Origin: Bradyrhizobium sp. Ec3.3
Lineage (GTDB): Bacteria > Pseudomonadota > Alphaproteobacteria > Rhizobiales > Xanthobacteraceae
Assembly (NCBI RefSeq): GCF_000472925.1
Contig: NZ_AXAS01000031.1
Span: forward strand, 60,019 to 124,018
Direction: 5' to 3'
DNA: 64,000 nt
Part shown: piece by piece, positions 10,077 through 20,182 of the stretch
Position numbering within the stretch: the first letter of the stretch is position 1
How the letters are laid out: each line of letters opens with the position of its first letter
Translations under genes and position numbers: made by a program
Notes under the pieces: model-generated
What the model was told of the DNA's origin: nothing
Databases searched by the model: none
Seen by the model: the letters and a program-made list of their open reading frames with translations, nothing else

Positions 10077-10100
10077 AACTAGAGTGGAAGCCAGCTTTCA

Positions 10101-10694
10101 ATGCGCACCGCGACGATCAAGCGCAAGACCAAGGAAACCGACATCGAGGTATCCGTGAACCTCGATGGATCCGGCGTGTCCAATATCGCGACCGGCATCG
10201 GCTTTTTCGACCATATGCTCGATCTCCTCGCCCGCCATTCCCGCATCGACCTCACGGTCAAGGCGGTGGGCGACCTGCACATTGATTATCACCATACGAC
10301 CGAAGACACCGGCATCGCGCTCGGCCAGGCCGTGAAGCAGGCGCTCGGTAACATGGCGGGCATCACCCGCTATGCCAGCGTCCACATGCCCATGGACGAG
10401 ACGCTGTCGCGCGTCGTCATCGACATCTCGGGCCGTCCGGTCCTGGTGTTCAAGGCCGACTTCCCCCGCGACAAGATCGGCGAGTTCGACACCGAGCTCG
10501 TGCGCGAGTGGTTCAACGCCTTCGCCATGAACGCGGGCGTGACTCTCCACGTCGAGACCCTATATGGCGAGAACAGCCACCATATCGCCGAATCCTGCTT
10601 CAAGGGTCTGGCGCGGGCGCTGCGCACCGCCGTGGCGATCGACCCAAAGGCGGCGGGCGAGGTGCCCTCCACCAAGGGCTCGCTCGGTGGCTGA
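10101..10694 (+). CDS. hisB: Imidazoleglycerol-phosphate dehydratase
   Basis: Sixth step of histidine synthesis: IGP to imidazole-acetol phosphate, a manganese-dependent dehydration. 197 residues, the monofunctional form without the N-terminal phosphatase found in enterobacteria. GFFDHMLDLLARHS and HHTTEDTGIALG carry the metal-binding histidines and glutamates; the second HH site is at ENSHHIAESCFKG. First gene of the hisB-DUF2628-hisH-hisA-hisF-hisE group. Confidence 0.97.
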   Translation: MRTATIKRKTKETDIEVSVNLDGSGVSNIATGIGFFDHMLDLLARHSRIDLTVKAVGDLHIDYHHTTEDTGIALGQAVKQALGNMAGITRYASVHMPMDETLSRVVIDISGRPVLVFKADFPRDKIGEFDTELVREWFNAFAMNAGVTLHVETLYGENSHHIAESCFKGLARALRTAVAIDPKAAGEVPSTKGSLGG

Positions 10695-10761
10695 CATCTC
10701 CGTCTCGCGGCGATGAGCGCCGCTGGCGGTATCGAACATCTCTGAGAACGGGCAATCCAAC

Positions 10762-11292
10762 ATGCCTGCCTACACAGTTCATGCTCCCGGCCCCAGCGGC
10801 GCGGACCTGCGCGCGACGGACAACTTCGTCTTCGTGCGCGATGGCTTTCATTTCTGGGCGATGATCTACGGCCCGTTCTGGCTGTTGTGGCACCGGCTGT
10901 GGCTGGCGCTGCTCGGCTGGGTGATCTTCTTTGCCGCGTTCCAGGCCGGGCTTTCGAGCCTTGGCGTCGGCCGCTCCTCGATCTTCCTTGCCGATATCGT
11001 CCTGGCCCTCCTGATGGGCTTCGAGGCGTCGAGCCTGCGCCGCTGGACGCTGTCGCGCGGCAATTGGCGTCAGCTCGACGTCGTCATCGGCGACGATCGG
11101 GAGACCGCCGAGCGCCGTTTCTTCGAGCGCTGGAGTCAGAAGCAGCGCGGCATCGTCAATGATCAATGGGCCGTCGATCGCGGCGGTCCGCCGCCGACCC
11201 GCTCCGTCCCGGGTCAGTCGTTCTCAAACCCGCCGCCGCTTCCGTCCGGCGGCATCATTGGATTGTTTCCAGAACCGGGAGGGTCGCGATGA
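10762..11292 (+). CDS. DUF2628 domain protein
   Basis: 176 residues. RDGFHFWAMIYGPFWLLWHRLW and two hydrophobic helices (about residues 35-55 and 70-95) are typical of DUF2628, and a cytosolic region RQLDVVIGDDRETAERRFFERW follows, then a Pro/Gly-rich tail. Function unknown. The stop codon overlaps the hisH start (ATGA at 11289), so translation is coupled to histidine genes. This placement is recurrent in Bradyrhizobium-like genomes as far as I know, but no link with histidine synthesis is established. Confidence 0.85.
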   Translation: MPAYTVHAPGPSGADLRATDNFVFVRDGFHFWAMIYGPFWLLWHRLWLALLGWVIFFAAFQAGLSSLGVGRSSIFLADIVLALLMGFEASSLRRWTLSRGNWRQLDVVIGDDRETAERRFFERWSQKQRGIVNDQWAVDRGGPPPTRSVPGQSFSNPPPLPSGGIIGLFPEPGGSR

Positions 11293-11939
11293 GCGTCGCC
11301 ATCATCGATTACGGTTCCGGCAATCTGCATTCCGCCGCAAAAGCCTTCGAGCGCGCCGCGCGCAGCATGGAGGACGGGCAGAAGGTCTTCGTGACGAGCG
11401 ATCCGGATCAGGCCTACAGCGCCGATCGCCTCGTGCTGCCCGGTGTCGGCGCCTTCGCCGATTGCCGGCGCGGCCTTGATGCCGTCAACGGCATGGTCGA
11501 GGCGATCACCGAAGCGGTGCGCGTGAAGGCGCGGCCGATGTTCGGCATCTGTGTCGGCATGCAGCTGTTCGCGAGCCGCGGCAAGGAGCATGTCATCACC
11601 GAAGGCCTGAACTGGATCGCCGGCGACGTCGAGAAGATCACGCCGCGCGACGAAAACCTGAAGATCCCGCACATGGGCTGGAACACGCTCGACGTCCTGC
11701 GCGAGCACCCGGTGCTGGAAAAGCTGCCGCTGGGGCCAAAGGGCCAGCACGCCTATTTCGTGCACTCCTACCACCTCAATGCCGCCAATGAAGCGGACGT
11801 GCTCGCGCGCGCCGATTATGGCGGACCGGTCACGGCGATCGTTGCCAAGGACACCGCGATCGGCACGCAGTTTCACCCCGAGAAGAGCCAGCGCTTTGGG
11901 TTGGCCCTGATCTCGAACTTTCTGAGATGGAAGCCGTGA
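11289..11939 (+). CDS. hisH: Imidazole glycerol phosphate synthase, glutaminase subunit
   Basis: Hydrolyses glutamine and channels ammonia to HisF. 216 residues from ATG 11289. Class I amidotransferase triad: Cys88 in GICVGMQ, His196 and Glu198 in FHPEKS. The upstream extension of the open frame overlaps DUF2628 and is not needed. Its TGA overlaps the GTG proposed for hisA. Confidence 0.97.
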   Translation: MSVAIIDYGSGNLHSAAKAFERAARSMEDGQKVFVTSDPDQAYSADRLVLPGVGAFADCRRGLDAVNGMVEAITEAVRVKARPMFGICVGMQLFASRGKEHVITEGLNWIAGDVEKITPRDENLKIPHMGWNTLDVLREHPVLEKLPLGPKGQHAYFVHSYHLNAANEADVLARADYGGPVTAIVAKDTAIGTQFHPEKSQRFGLALISNFLRWKP

Positions 11940-12676
11940 TCCTCTTCCCCGCCATCGATCTGAAGAACGGCCAGTGCGTGCGCCTGGAGCAAGGCGACAT
12001 GGCGCGCGCCACCGTGTTCAACCTCGATCCAGCGGCGCAGGCGCAAAGCTTCGTCGCGCAGGGATTTGAATATCTCCACGTCGTCGATCTCGACGGCGCC
12101 TTTGCCGGCAAGCCGGTGAACGCCGCGGCGGTGGAGGCCATGCTGAAGACGATTCCGATCCCGGTTCAGCTCGGCGGCGGCATTCGCGATCTTGCGACCG
12201 TCGAGGCCTGGCTCGCCAAGGGCATCACCCGCGTCATCATCGGCACGGCTGCCGTGCGCGATCCGGAGCTGGTGAAGAGCGCGGCGAAGAAATTTCCGGG
12301 CCGCGTCGCCGTGGGACTCGATGCCCGCGACGGCAAGGTCGCCGTCGAAGGCTGGGCCGAGACCTCGCAGGTGACGGTGCTGGAAATCGCGCAGCGTTTC
12401 GAGGATGCCGGCGTCGCCGCCATCATCTTCACGGATATCGCCCGCGACGGCCTGCTCAAGGGCTTGAACCTCGACGCGACCATCGCCCTTGCCGACGCCA
12501 TCTCCATCCCCGTGATCGCCTCCGGCGGCCTTGCCTCGATCGAGGACGTCAAGGCGATGCTGGCGCCGCGGGCGAAAAAGCTCGCAGGCGCGATCGCCGG
12601 CCGTGCGCTCTATGACGGCAGGCTCGACCCCGCTGACGCCCTCACCCTGATCCGCAACGCGCGCGCTGCCGCTTAG
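11936..12676 (+). CDS. hisA: ProFAR isomerase
   Basis: Fourth step of histidine synthesis, an Amadori rearrangement on a (beta/alpha)8 barrel. With GTG 11936 the protein starts ILFPAIDLKNGQCV, placing the first catalytic Asp at residue 8; the second is in GLDARDG. ATG 11927 (three residues longer) is an alternative. The GTG overlaps the hisH stop as GTGA, which fits coupling. LGGGIRD and SGGLASIED are the phosphate-binding turns. Confidence 0.95.
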   Translation: MILFPAIDLKNGQCVRLEQGDMARATVFNLDPAAQAQSFVAQGFEYLHVVDLDGAFAGKPVNAAAVEAMLKTIPIPVQLGGGIRDLATVEAWLAKGITRVIIGTAAVRDPELVKSAAKKFPGRVAVGLDARDGKVAVEGWAETSQVTVLEIAQRFEDAGVAAIIFTDIARDGLLKGLNLDATIALADAISIPVIASGGLASIEDVKAMLAPRAKKLAGAIAGRALYDGRLDPADALTLIRNARAAA

Positions 12677-12686
12677 GAGACGAGAC

Positions 12687-13463
12687 ATGTTCAAGGTGCG
12701 CGTGATCCCCTGCCTCGACGTCAAGGACGGCCGGGTCGTCAAGGGCGTCAACTTCGTCGACTTGCGCGATGCCGGCGATCCCGTCGAGGCGGCGATCGCC
12801 TATGACGCCGCCGGCGCCGACGAGCTCTGCTTTCTCGATATCACCGCGACCCATGAGAACCGCGGCATCATGCTGGACGTGGTCCGGCGCACCGCGGAAG
12901 CCTGCTTCATGCCGGTCACGGTCGGCGGCGGGGTGCGCAAGGTTGATGATATCAAGACGCTGCTGCGCTCGGGCGCAGACAAGGTCTCGATCAACAGCGC
13001 TGCGGTGTCGCGGCGCGAGTTCGTCAAGGAAGCCGCGGAAAAGTTCGGCGAGCAGTGCGTGGTGGTCGCGATCGACGCCAAACGCGTCAAGCGCCCCGGC
13101 GGCTCCGACCGCTGGGAGATCTTTACGCATGGCGGGCGCAACTCGACAGGCATCGATGCGATCGAATATGCCCAGGAGGTGGTGTCGCTGGGGGCTGGTG
13201 AAATCTTGCTCACCTCGATGGACCGCGACGGCACCAGGCAGGGCTTTGACATCCCGCTGACCCGGGCGATCGCCGACAGCGTTCCCGTTCCCGTGATCGC
13301 CTCGGGCGGCGTCGGCAATCTCGATCACCTCGTCGACGGCATCCGCGACGGCCACGCCACCGCGGTGCTGGCGGCGTCGATCTTCCACTTCGGGGAATTT
13401 ACCATCCGCGAGGCCAAGGACCACATGGCCCGCCGCGGCCTGCCGATGCGGCTGGATGCCTGA
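12687..13463 (+). CDS. hisF: Imidazole glycerol phosphate synthase, cyclase subunit
   Basis: Makes imidazole glycerol phosphate and AICAR from PRFAR using ammonia from HisH. 258 residues with catalytic Asp11 (IPCLDVKDGRVVKG) and Asp130 (VVVAIDAK), and phosphate loops VGGGVR and SGGVGN. It starts 10 bases after hisA with GGAGACGAG as ribosome site. Confidence 0.97.
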   Translation: MFKVRVIPCLDVKDGRVVKGVNFVDLRDAGDPVEAAIAYDAAGADELCFLDITATHENRGIMLDVVRRTAEACFMPVTVGGGVRKVDDIKTLLRSGADKVSINSAAVSRREFVKEAAEKFGEQCVVVAIDAKRVKRPGGSDRWEIFTHGGRNSTGIDAIEYAQEVVSLGAGEILLTSMDRDGTRQGFDIPLTRAIADSVPVPVIASGGVGNLDHLVDGIRDGHATAVLAASIFHFGEFTIREAKDHMARRGLPMRLDA

Positions 13464-13542
13464 CGACTCCGCTTCGCGGAAATGCTACATGTGCAGGTCT
13501 GGACCGGCCTGTGAGGCTGGCGTGTGCCTCTGAGTATTTTGT

Positions 13543-13866
13543 ATGTCGCGTTTCACGATCCACGACCTGGCCGCAACCATCGATGCCCGCGCCGCGGCTG
13601 GTGGCGAGGTGTCCTATACCCGCAAGCTCCTGGACAAGGGCGCGGAACATTGCGCGAAAAAGTTCGGCGAGGAGGCAGTCGAAACCGTAATCGCAGCAGT
13701 CGAAAACGATCGCGCGCATCTGATCGCTGAAAGCGCCGACCTGCTCTACCACTTCCTTGTGCTGCTCAAGGCCCGTGGCGTAAAGCTGGAAGAGGTCGAG
13801 GCGGCGCTGGACAAACGCACCTCGATGTCAGGGTTGGAAGAGAAGGCGTCGCGCAAGAGCGACTAG
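13543..13866 (+). CDS. hisE: Phosphoribosyl-ATP pyrophosphatase
   Basis: Second step of histidine synthesis: PR-ATP to PR-AMP. 107 residues, an all-alpha MazG-like fold with KKFGEEAVETVIAA and ESADLLYHFLVLL carrying the metal-binding acids. This is the stand-alone form (hisI is elsewhere). Its TAG stop overlaps the first base of repeat copy A2. Confidence 0.96.
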   Translation: MSRFTIHDLAATIDARAAAGGEVSYTRKLLDKGAEHCAKKFGEEAVETVIAAVENDRAHLIAESADLLYHFLVLLKARGVKLEEVEAALDKRTSMSGLEEKASRKSD

Positions 13867-13935
13867 AGCATGATCCGGACCCGGAGGACCGTGTTAGCGC
13901 AAAGTGCGAAGCGGTTTTCGGAAAAGATCATGCTC
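13866..13935. repeat. GAGCATGATCC palindromic element, copy A2 (long 5' module, short 3' module)
   Basis: Outer arms GAGCATGATCCGG and AAAAGATCATGCTC. The 5' half carries the GACCGTGTTAGCGCAAAGTG block shared with copy A3; the 3' half has only CGGTTTTCGGAAAAG, without the CTCGCGACAAACGCGG insert of the other copies. Located between hisE and coaA and likely to fold as a strong hairpin ending the his transcript. Confidence 0.85.
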
Positions 13936-13973
13936 AAGGGAAAGAGCTAAAGTCGCAACGGAAAGGCGGCGTC

Positions 13974-14930
13974 ATGGATATCCGCGCACCCGAGCAGATC
14001 TATAATCCCTACCGCGTCTACACGCGCGAGCAGTGGGCAGAGCTGCGAAACGACACGCCGATGACGCTTGAGCCGGGCGAGTTCGACCGCCTCCGCTCGC
14101 TGCACGACCGCCTCGACTTGCAGGAGGTCGAGGACATCTACCTGCCGCTCTCGCGTCTGCTGTCGATCTATGTCGATGCCATGCAGCGCCTGTATTACGC
14201 ACAGCGTCAGTTCCTCAACATCCGCGATCGCAAGATGCCCTACATCATCGGCGTCGCAGGCTCGGTGGCGGTCGGAAAGTCCACCACCGCCCGCGTGCTC
14301 CAGGCGCTGCTCGCGCGCTGGTCGCCGCGGCCGAAGGTCGACCTGATCACGACGGACGGTTTTCTCTATCCCCTTGCGGTGCTGGAGCGGCAGGGACTGG
14401 TGCAGAAAAAAGGCTTTCCGGAAAGCTACGATCTGCCGCTGCTGCTCAGCTTCCTCTCCGACATCAAGGCCGGCCGCCACCCCGTGCGCGCGCCGGTCTA
14501 TTCGCATCTGACCTACGACATCGTGCCGAACCAGTGGGTCGAGATCGACCAGCCGGACATCCTGATCGTCGAGGGCGTCAACGTGCTGCAGACCGGCAAG
14601 CTGCCGCGTGACGGCAAGGCGGTGCCGGTCGTCTCCGACTTCTTCGACTTCTCGGTTTATATCGACGCTGACGAAGCGGCGTTGCGGCAGTGGTATGTGA
14701 AGCGCTTCCTGGCGCTCAGGGACACTGCGTTCACCGATCCCAGATCCTATTTCCACCGTTATGCGCTGCTGTCGGACGAGGAAGCCACCGCCACCGCGAC
14801 CGCGATCTGGGAGCGCACCAACCTCGCCAATCTCGAGGACAACATTCTGCCCACCCGCCCCCGCGCGACGCTGATCCTGAAGAAGGGCGCCGACCACGTG
14901 GTGGAGTCAGTGGCGCTCAGGAGGCTGTAG
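13974..14930 (+). CDS. coaA: Type I pantothenate kinase
   Basis: First committed step of coenzyme A synthesis. 318 residues, P-loop GSVAVGKST at 96-104 preceded by PYIIGVA, then LITTDGFLYP and KKGFPESYD, all family hallmarks. The ATG at 13974 gives the usual start. Together with coaE at the window start, two of the CoA-pathway kinases lie within 15 kb. Confidence 0.97.
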   Translation: MDIRAPEQIYNPYRVYTREQWAELRNDTPMTLEPGEFDRLRSLHDRLDLQEVEDIYLPLSRLLSIYVDAMQRLYYAQRQFLNIRDRKMPYIIGVAGSVAVGKSTTARVLQALLARWSPRPKVDLITTDGFLYPLAVLERQGLVQKKGFPESYDLPLLLSFLSDIKAGRHPVRAPVYSHLTYDIVPNQWVEIDQPDILIVEGVNVLQTGKLPRDGKAVPVVSDFFDFSVYIDADEAALRQWYVKRFLALRDTAFTDPRSYFHRYALLSDEEATATATAIWERTNLANLEDNILPTRPRATLILKKGADHVVESVALRRL

Positions 14931-14936
14931 GCTTCG

Positions 14937-15026
14937 TGGTGTGGTTAGCCGAAGGCGTAACCCACCACGTTCTATCTCGGCGGGAAGATAAAGAGGTGGG
15001 TTACGGTTCGCTAACCCACCCTACGT
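14937..15026. terminator. Double hairpin repeat, family G, between convergent genes
   Basis: Two stem-loops share the TAACCCACC motif. The first (14937-14969) pairs GTGGTGTGGTTA with TAACCCACCAC around CGCC/GGCG-type bases; the second pairs GGTGGGTTA (14996-15004) with TAACCCACC (15013-15021), a perfect 9-bp stem. The two arms can also pair across the element. It sits between coaA and the convergent CGNR gene and probably ends transcription both ways. Confidence 0.65.
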
Positions 15027-15050
15027 TGCTACGTTACCCGTCAACCGCGA

Positions 15051-15707
15051 TCAGCCCTTTCGCGCCTGTTTCTGTCTGTCGCGGGCGGCGCGCACCTTGG
15101 CGCGGTTGCCGCAGACGCGCATTTCGCACCAGCGGCGGCGGTTGTTCTTGGTGGTGTCGAAGAACAGCCAGCCGCATTCCTGGCCTGCGCAGCGCCTGGT
15201 GCGCAAGAGGTCCTTCTCCATCAGAAGCGTCAACGCGGACAGCGTGATGGGGCCGAGGATCGCAGCTTCGATGTCGCGGCGCGGATCAAACACCCAGATG
15301 TAGCTGCCCATGCGCATCCTCATCTCGGCGTGGCGCAGGTGTTCCGCGTGGGCGGCTGACAAGAGATCGAGGGGCCTTGCCGGGACCGGCCGCTGCTCGG
15401 CGAGCGCGGTGCCGATCGTCCAGATCAGCTCGCGCAGCTCGATTGCGCGCGCAAAGGCTTGGCGCGCGCGGCGCGGATGGCCTGACAGCTGGGCACGGAT
15501 GTAGGCGCAATCGGACGGCGCCATGACGCGGGCGTGTTCGATCCACTGCATCAGCGTGTCGAAATCCCGCAGGTGCTCCTGGTGCGCGGCAGAGCCGCGC
15601 GCCGACGACGTGTTGGTGAAATCCCACGCCAGTTCGCCGCCGACGAGATCGAGGCTGCTGGCGCGCGAGGGTGGAAGCACGGTCTTGGTCCGCGGGATGG
15701 TGCTCAT
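15051..15707 (-). CDS. ABATE/CGNR zinc-finger transcriptional regulator
   Basis: 218 residues. The N-terminal 150 residues form the ABATE ligand-sensing domain (LVGGELAWDFTNT near residue 21). The C-terminal CGNR finger has Cys173, Cys178, Cys194 and Cys199, ending CGNRAKVRAARDRQ, a treble-clef DNA-binding module. Such proteins are thought to be stress- or ligand-responsive regulators. It is divergent from the binding protein at 15898; the repeat TGTAACCATC in the shared promoter region is a candidate operator. Confidence 0.88.
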   Translation of the reverse strand: MSTIPRTKTVLPPSRASSLDLVGGELAWDFTNTSSARGSAAHQEHLRDFDTLMQWIEHARVMAPSDCAYIRAQLSGHPRRARQAFARAIELRELIWTIGTALAEQRPVPARPLDLLSAAHAEHLRHAEMRMRMGSYIWVFDPRRDIEAAILGPITLSALTLLMEKDLLRTRRCAGQECGWLFFDTTKNNRRRWCEMRVCGNRAKVRAARDRQKQARKG

Positions 15708-15708
15708 G

Positions 15709-15830
15709 TGTAACCATCAAACTGCACAAGGAAGCTCGCCGTGGCGTGCCGGCCGCCCTGCCCCGTGATGAAACCGGTTCATCTCAGGCGTTTTCGCAGG
15801 CCGGCGCAAGGGAAAAGCTGTAACCATCTA
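15709..15830. promoter_or_regulatory. Direct repeat TGTAACCATC flanking a divergent promoter region
   Basis: TGTAACCATCAA lies at 15709-15720, adjoining the CGNR gene start, and TGTAACCATCTA at 15819-15830, near the likely promoter of the binding protein gene. A related GGTTACCAT sits at the binding protein start (15891-15899). The arrangement suggests an operator for the CGNR regulator; no experimental support is known to me. Confidence 0.35.
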
Positions 15831-15897
15831 TCGATTGTTGACTGGCGACGGGGTGCGTGACAGCCTGATACCTCTAAAACGATCTTTGGAGGTTACC

Positions 15898-17061
15898 ATG
15901 ACCTGTCGTCGCGGCGCTCTCCCCCTGCTCGTGTCCGTTCTGGCTCTTGCGGTTGCGGGCTCGTCCGCGGCGCAACTGGCCGGCAAGGACGTCAAGATCG
16001 GCATCGGCGGTCCGTTGACCACGACCTCGGCCGGTTTTGGTGTCGAGATGAAACAGGCGGTGGACCTCGCGGTCGACGAGCGCAACGCGGCGGGCGGCGT
16101 CGCCGGCGCCAAGGTTGTTGCGACGGCGATCGACGACAAGGCCGACCCCGAGACCGGAAGGGCCGTCGCCAAGGCGTTTTGCGATGATCCGGCCATTTTG
16201 GGCGTGGTCGGCCACGTCAACAGCGGCGTCGCCATTGCCACCGGCCAGATCTATGCGGACTGCTCGCTTGCGGTGATCACGCCGATGGCGTCGAACCCGA
16301 AAGTGACGGAGAGCGGCTTTGCCACCGTCTTCCGCCTGACCAACCGCGACGACCGCAAGGGGCCGGGGCTGGCACGCTACCTGATGGAGAAGCTGGGCAA
16401 GAAGCGCGCGCTCGTGGTCGACGACGGGACGTCCTACGGCGTTGGCCTCGCCGACCAGTTCGTTGTGGGCTTTGGCGCCGGCGGCACCGTGGTCGCGCGC
16501 AAATCGGTCAAGGTCGGCGAAAAGGATTTTGCCGATTTCGTCAAATCGTGGCCTGGGGATTTCGACGTCCTGTTCTTTGCCGGCATTCGCGAAGGCGCGC
16601 TGATCCTCAAGGAGATGCGTGCGCAGGGCCTGACCCAGCTGTTCACCTGCGGCGACGGATGCTGGGACACCAAGGCCTTCATCCAGGCCGCCGAAGGCGC
16701 GGCGACGACGGCCGAAGGCGTTCGCATTCTCTCCGCGGCGCCCGCGATCGGCACCGTGCCCGGCTCGTCCGACTTCGGCGCCAGCTACACGGCGAAGTAC
16801 GGCCCCATCAACAACTATGCCGCGAGCTCCTATGATTCAGCGCGGGTGTTGATGGCCGCGATCACGGAAGCCGCCAAGGCGAAGGAAGGCCTGCCAACGC
16901 GTGCCGACGTCGTGGCGGCGCTGCGAAAATTGACCTTCCAGGGCATCGCCTATGCCAAGCCGGTGCAATGGACCGAGAAGGGCGACAACAAATCGGCCGT
17001 CATTTTCGTCAACGTGGTCGAGGGCGACCATTTCAAGCAGGTCGACCAGATCGGCGAGTGA
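15898..17061 (+). CDS. Branched-chain amino-acid-type ABC transporter periplasmic binding protein
   Basis: 387 residues from ATG 15898, preceded by GGAGG. Signal peptide to about residue 23, then the type 1 periplasmic binding fold of the LivJ family (VKIGIGGPLTTTSAGFG, AVDLAVDERNAAGGV, VGHVNSGVAIA). No permease or ATPase genes are near, so it is an orphan component that may serve a transporter elsewhere or a sensor. The frame is open upstream to 15835, but the shorter start fits the signal peptide. Confidence 0.88.
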   Translation: MTCRRGALPLLVSVLALAVAGSSAAQLAGKDVKIGIGGPLTTTSAGFGVEMKQAVDLAVDERNAAGGVAGAKVVATAIDDKADPETGRAVAKAFCDDPAILGVVGHVNSGVAIATGQIYADCSLAVITPMASNPKVTESGFATVFRLTNRDDRKGPGLARYLMEKLGKKRALVVDDGTSYGVGLADQFVVGFGAGGTVVARKSVKVGEKDFADFVKSWPGDFDVLFFAGIREGALILKEMRAQGLTQLFTCGDGCWDTKAFIQAAEGAATTAEGVRILSAAPAIGTVPGSSDFGASYTAKYGPINNYAASSYDSARVLMAAITEAAKAKEGLPTRADVVAALRKLTFQGIAYAKPVQWTEKGDNKSAVIFVNVVEGDHFKQVDQIGE

Positions 17062-17129
17062 GGCTTTGCCGGGTCTTGCGCAAAGCGCGCGCCGGTGACA
17101 GCTGCGGTAGGGTATACTGCTCCCACATC

Positions 17130-17213
17130 GTCATTGCGAGCAAAGCGAAGCAATCCAGAATCCCTCCGCGGAACGATTCTGGATTGCTTCGTCGCTTCGC
17201 TCCTCGCAATGAC
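17130..17213. repeat. GTCATTGCGAGC inverted-repeat element, family B copy 1
   Basis: Arms GTCATTGCGAGC...AAGCAATCCAGAATCC and GATTCTGGATTGCTTCG...GCAATGAC pair over most of their length. It occupies the gap between the convergent binding-protein and histidine-kinase genes. A second copy is at 27211-27288. Confidence 0.85.
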
Positions 17214-17228
17214 GACGGAGAAATACGG

Positions 17229-19469
<2,241 letters not shown>

Positions 19470-19591
19470 AGATCCTCAACTCCGCCTAAGATTTCTTTTG
19501 CCCGCCCTCGGTGACGATGTGTCGTCCGACCTTGCGAACAGTTTGAGGTTTTGCGGTCGGCTTGAAACAAAGTTGATGAGACGTTAACGCC

Positions 19592-20059
19592 TCAGAGCGA
19601 GGCAGCCTGCAGATGGCGGTGCGCGCCGGCAGCACCGACGATCAGGGCTGCGGCATCGCGGGCCGAGAACGTCTTCGACCGCACATAGATGCGGTAGTCC
19701 GCCGGGCCTTCGCTGGAGAGATAGATGACCGGGGCATCGCTGCTGGGGTGCGCGGAGATCGCGACGAGGCGCGTTGTTGCGCTGGCCTGGCACGCGTCCG
19801 TTTCCGAGGTGGGCCCGTCGTCGACGAGGACGAAATCCGCAACCTCAGCGGTCTCGGTGATCAGTACGCGGACGGTGGCGCGGGTGGGGTCGTCGGTGAA
19901 GGCAACGTGCAGGCCGGCAGCCCAGGGAACCGATGCGAGCTCGACCGGAGTCTCGCCGACGGCGATGCAGGGATGCGACGCCGATCCGGGGCCGCCACGC
20001 ACGAACACCGCCGCCGCCATCAGGGGAACAACCGAAGCCAGGATCTTGAAACGCAACAT
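19592..20059 (-). CDS. Exported protein of unknown function
   Basis: 155 residues with an N-terminal signal peptide (hydrophobic to about residue 20, then GGPGSASHPC). The mature part has two cysteines (about 31 and 89) that could form a disulfide, and a beta-rich composition with no motif I recognise. Transcribed in the same direction as the histidine kinase, 122 bases upstream of it, and downstream of the comM gene. Confidence 0.7.
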   Translation of the reverse strand: MLRFKILASVVPLMAAAVFVRGGPGSASHPCIAVGETPVELASVPWAAGLHVAFTDDPTRATVRVLITETAEVADFVLVDDGPTSETDACQASATTRLVAISAHPSSDAPVIYLSSEGPADYRIYVRSKTFSARDAAALIVGAAGAHRHLQAASL

Positions 20060-20182
20060 GACACTCTACTCGCCCAAGGACTCCCCCAAAGGCCCAGAGA
20101 AACGGCCGTGATGAACGCGTGGGCCTTATGGTTTGCAGAGCGTAAAGGAAACTCGTTACCGCCGGGTTGATACGGATGGTCG

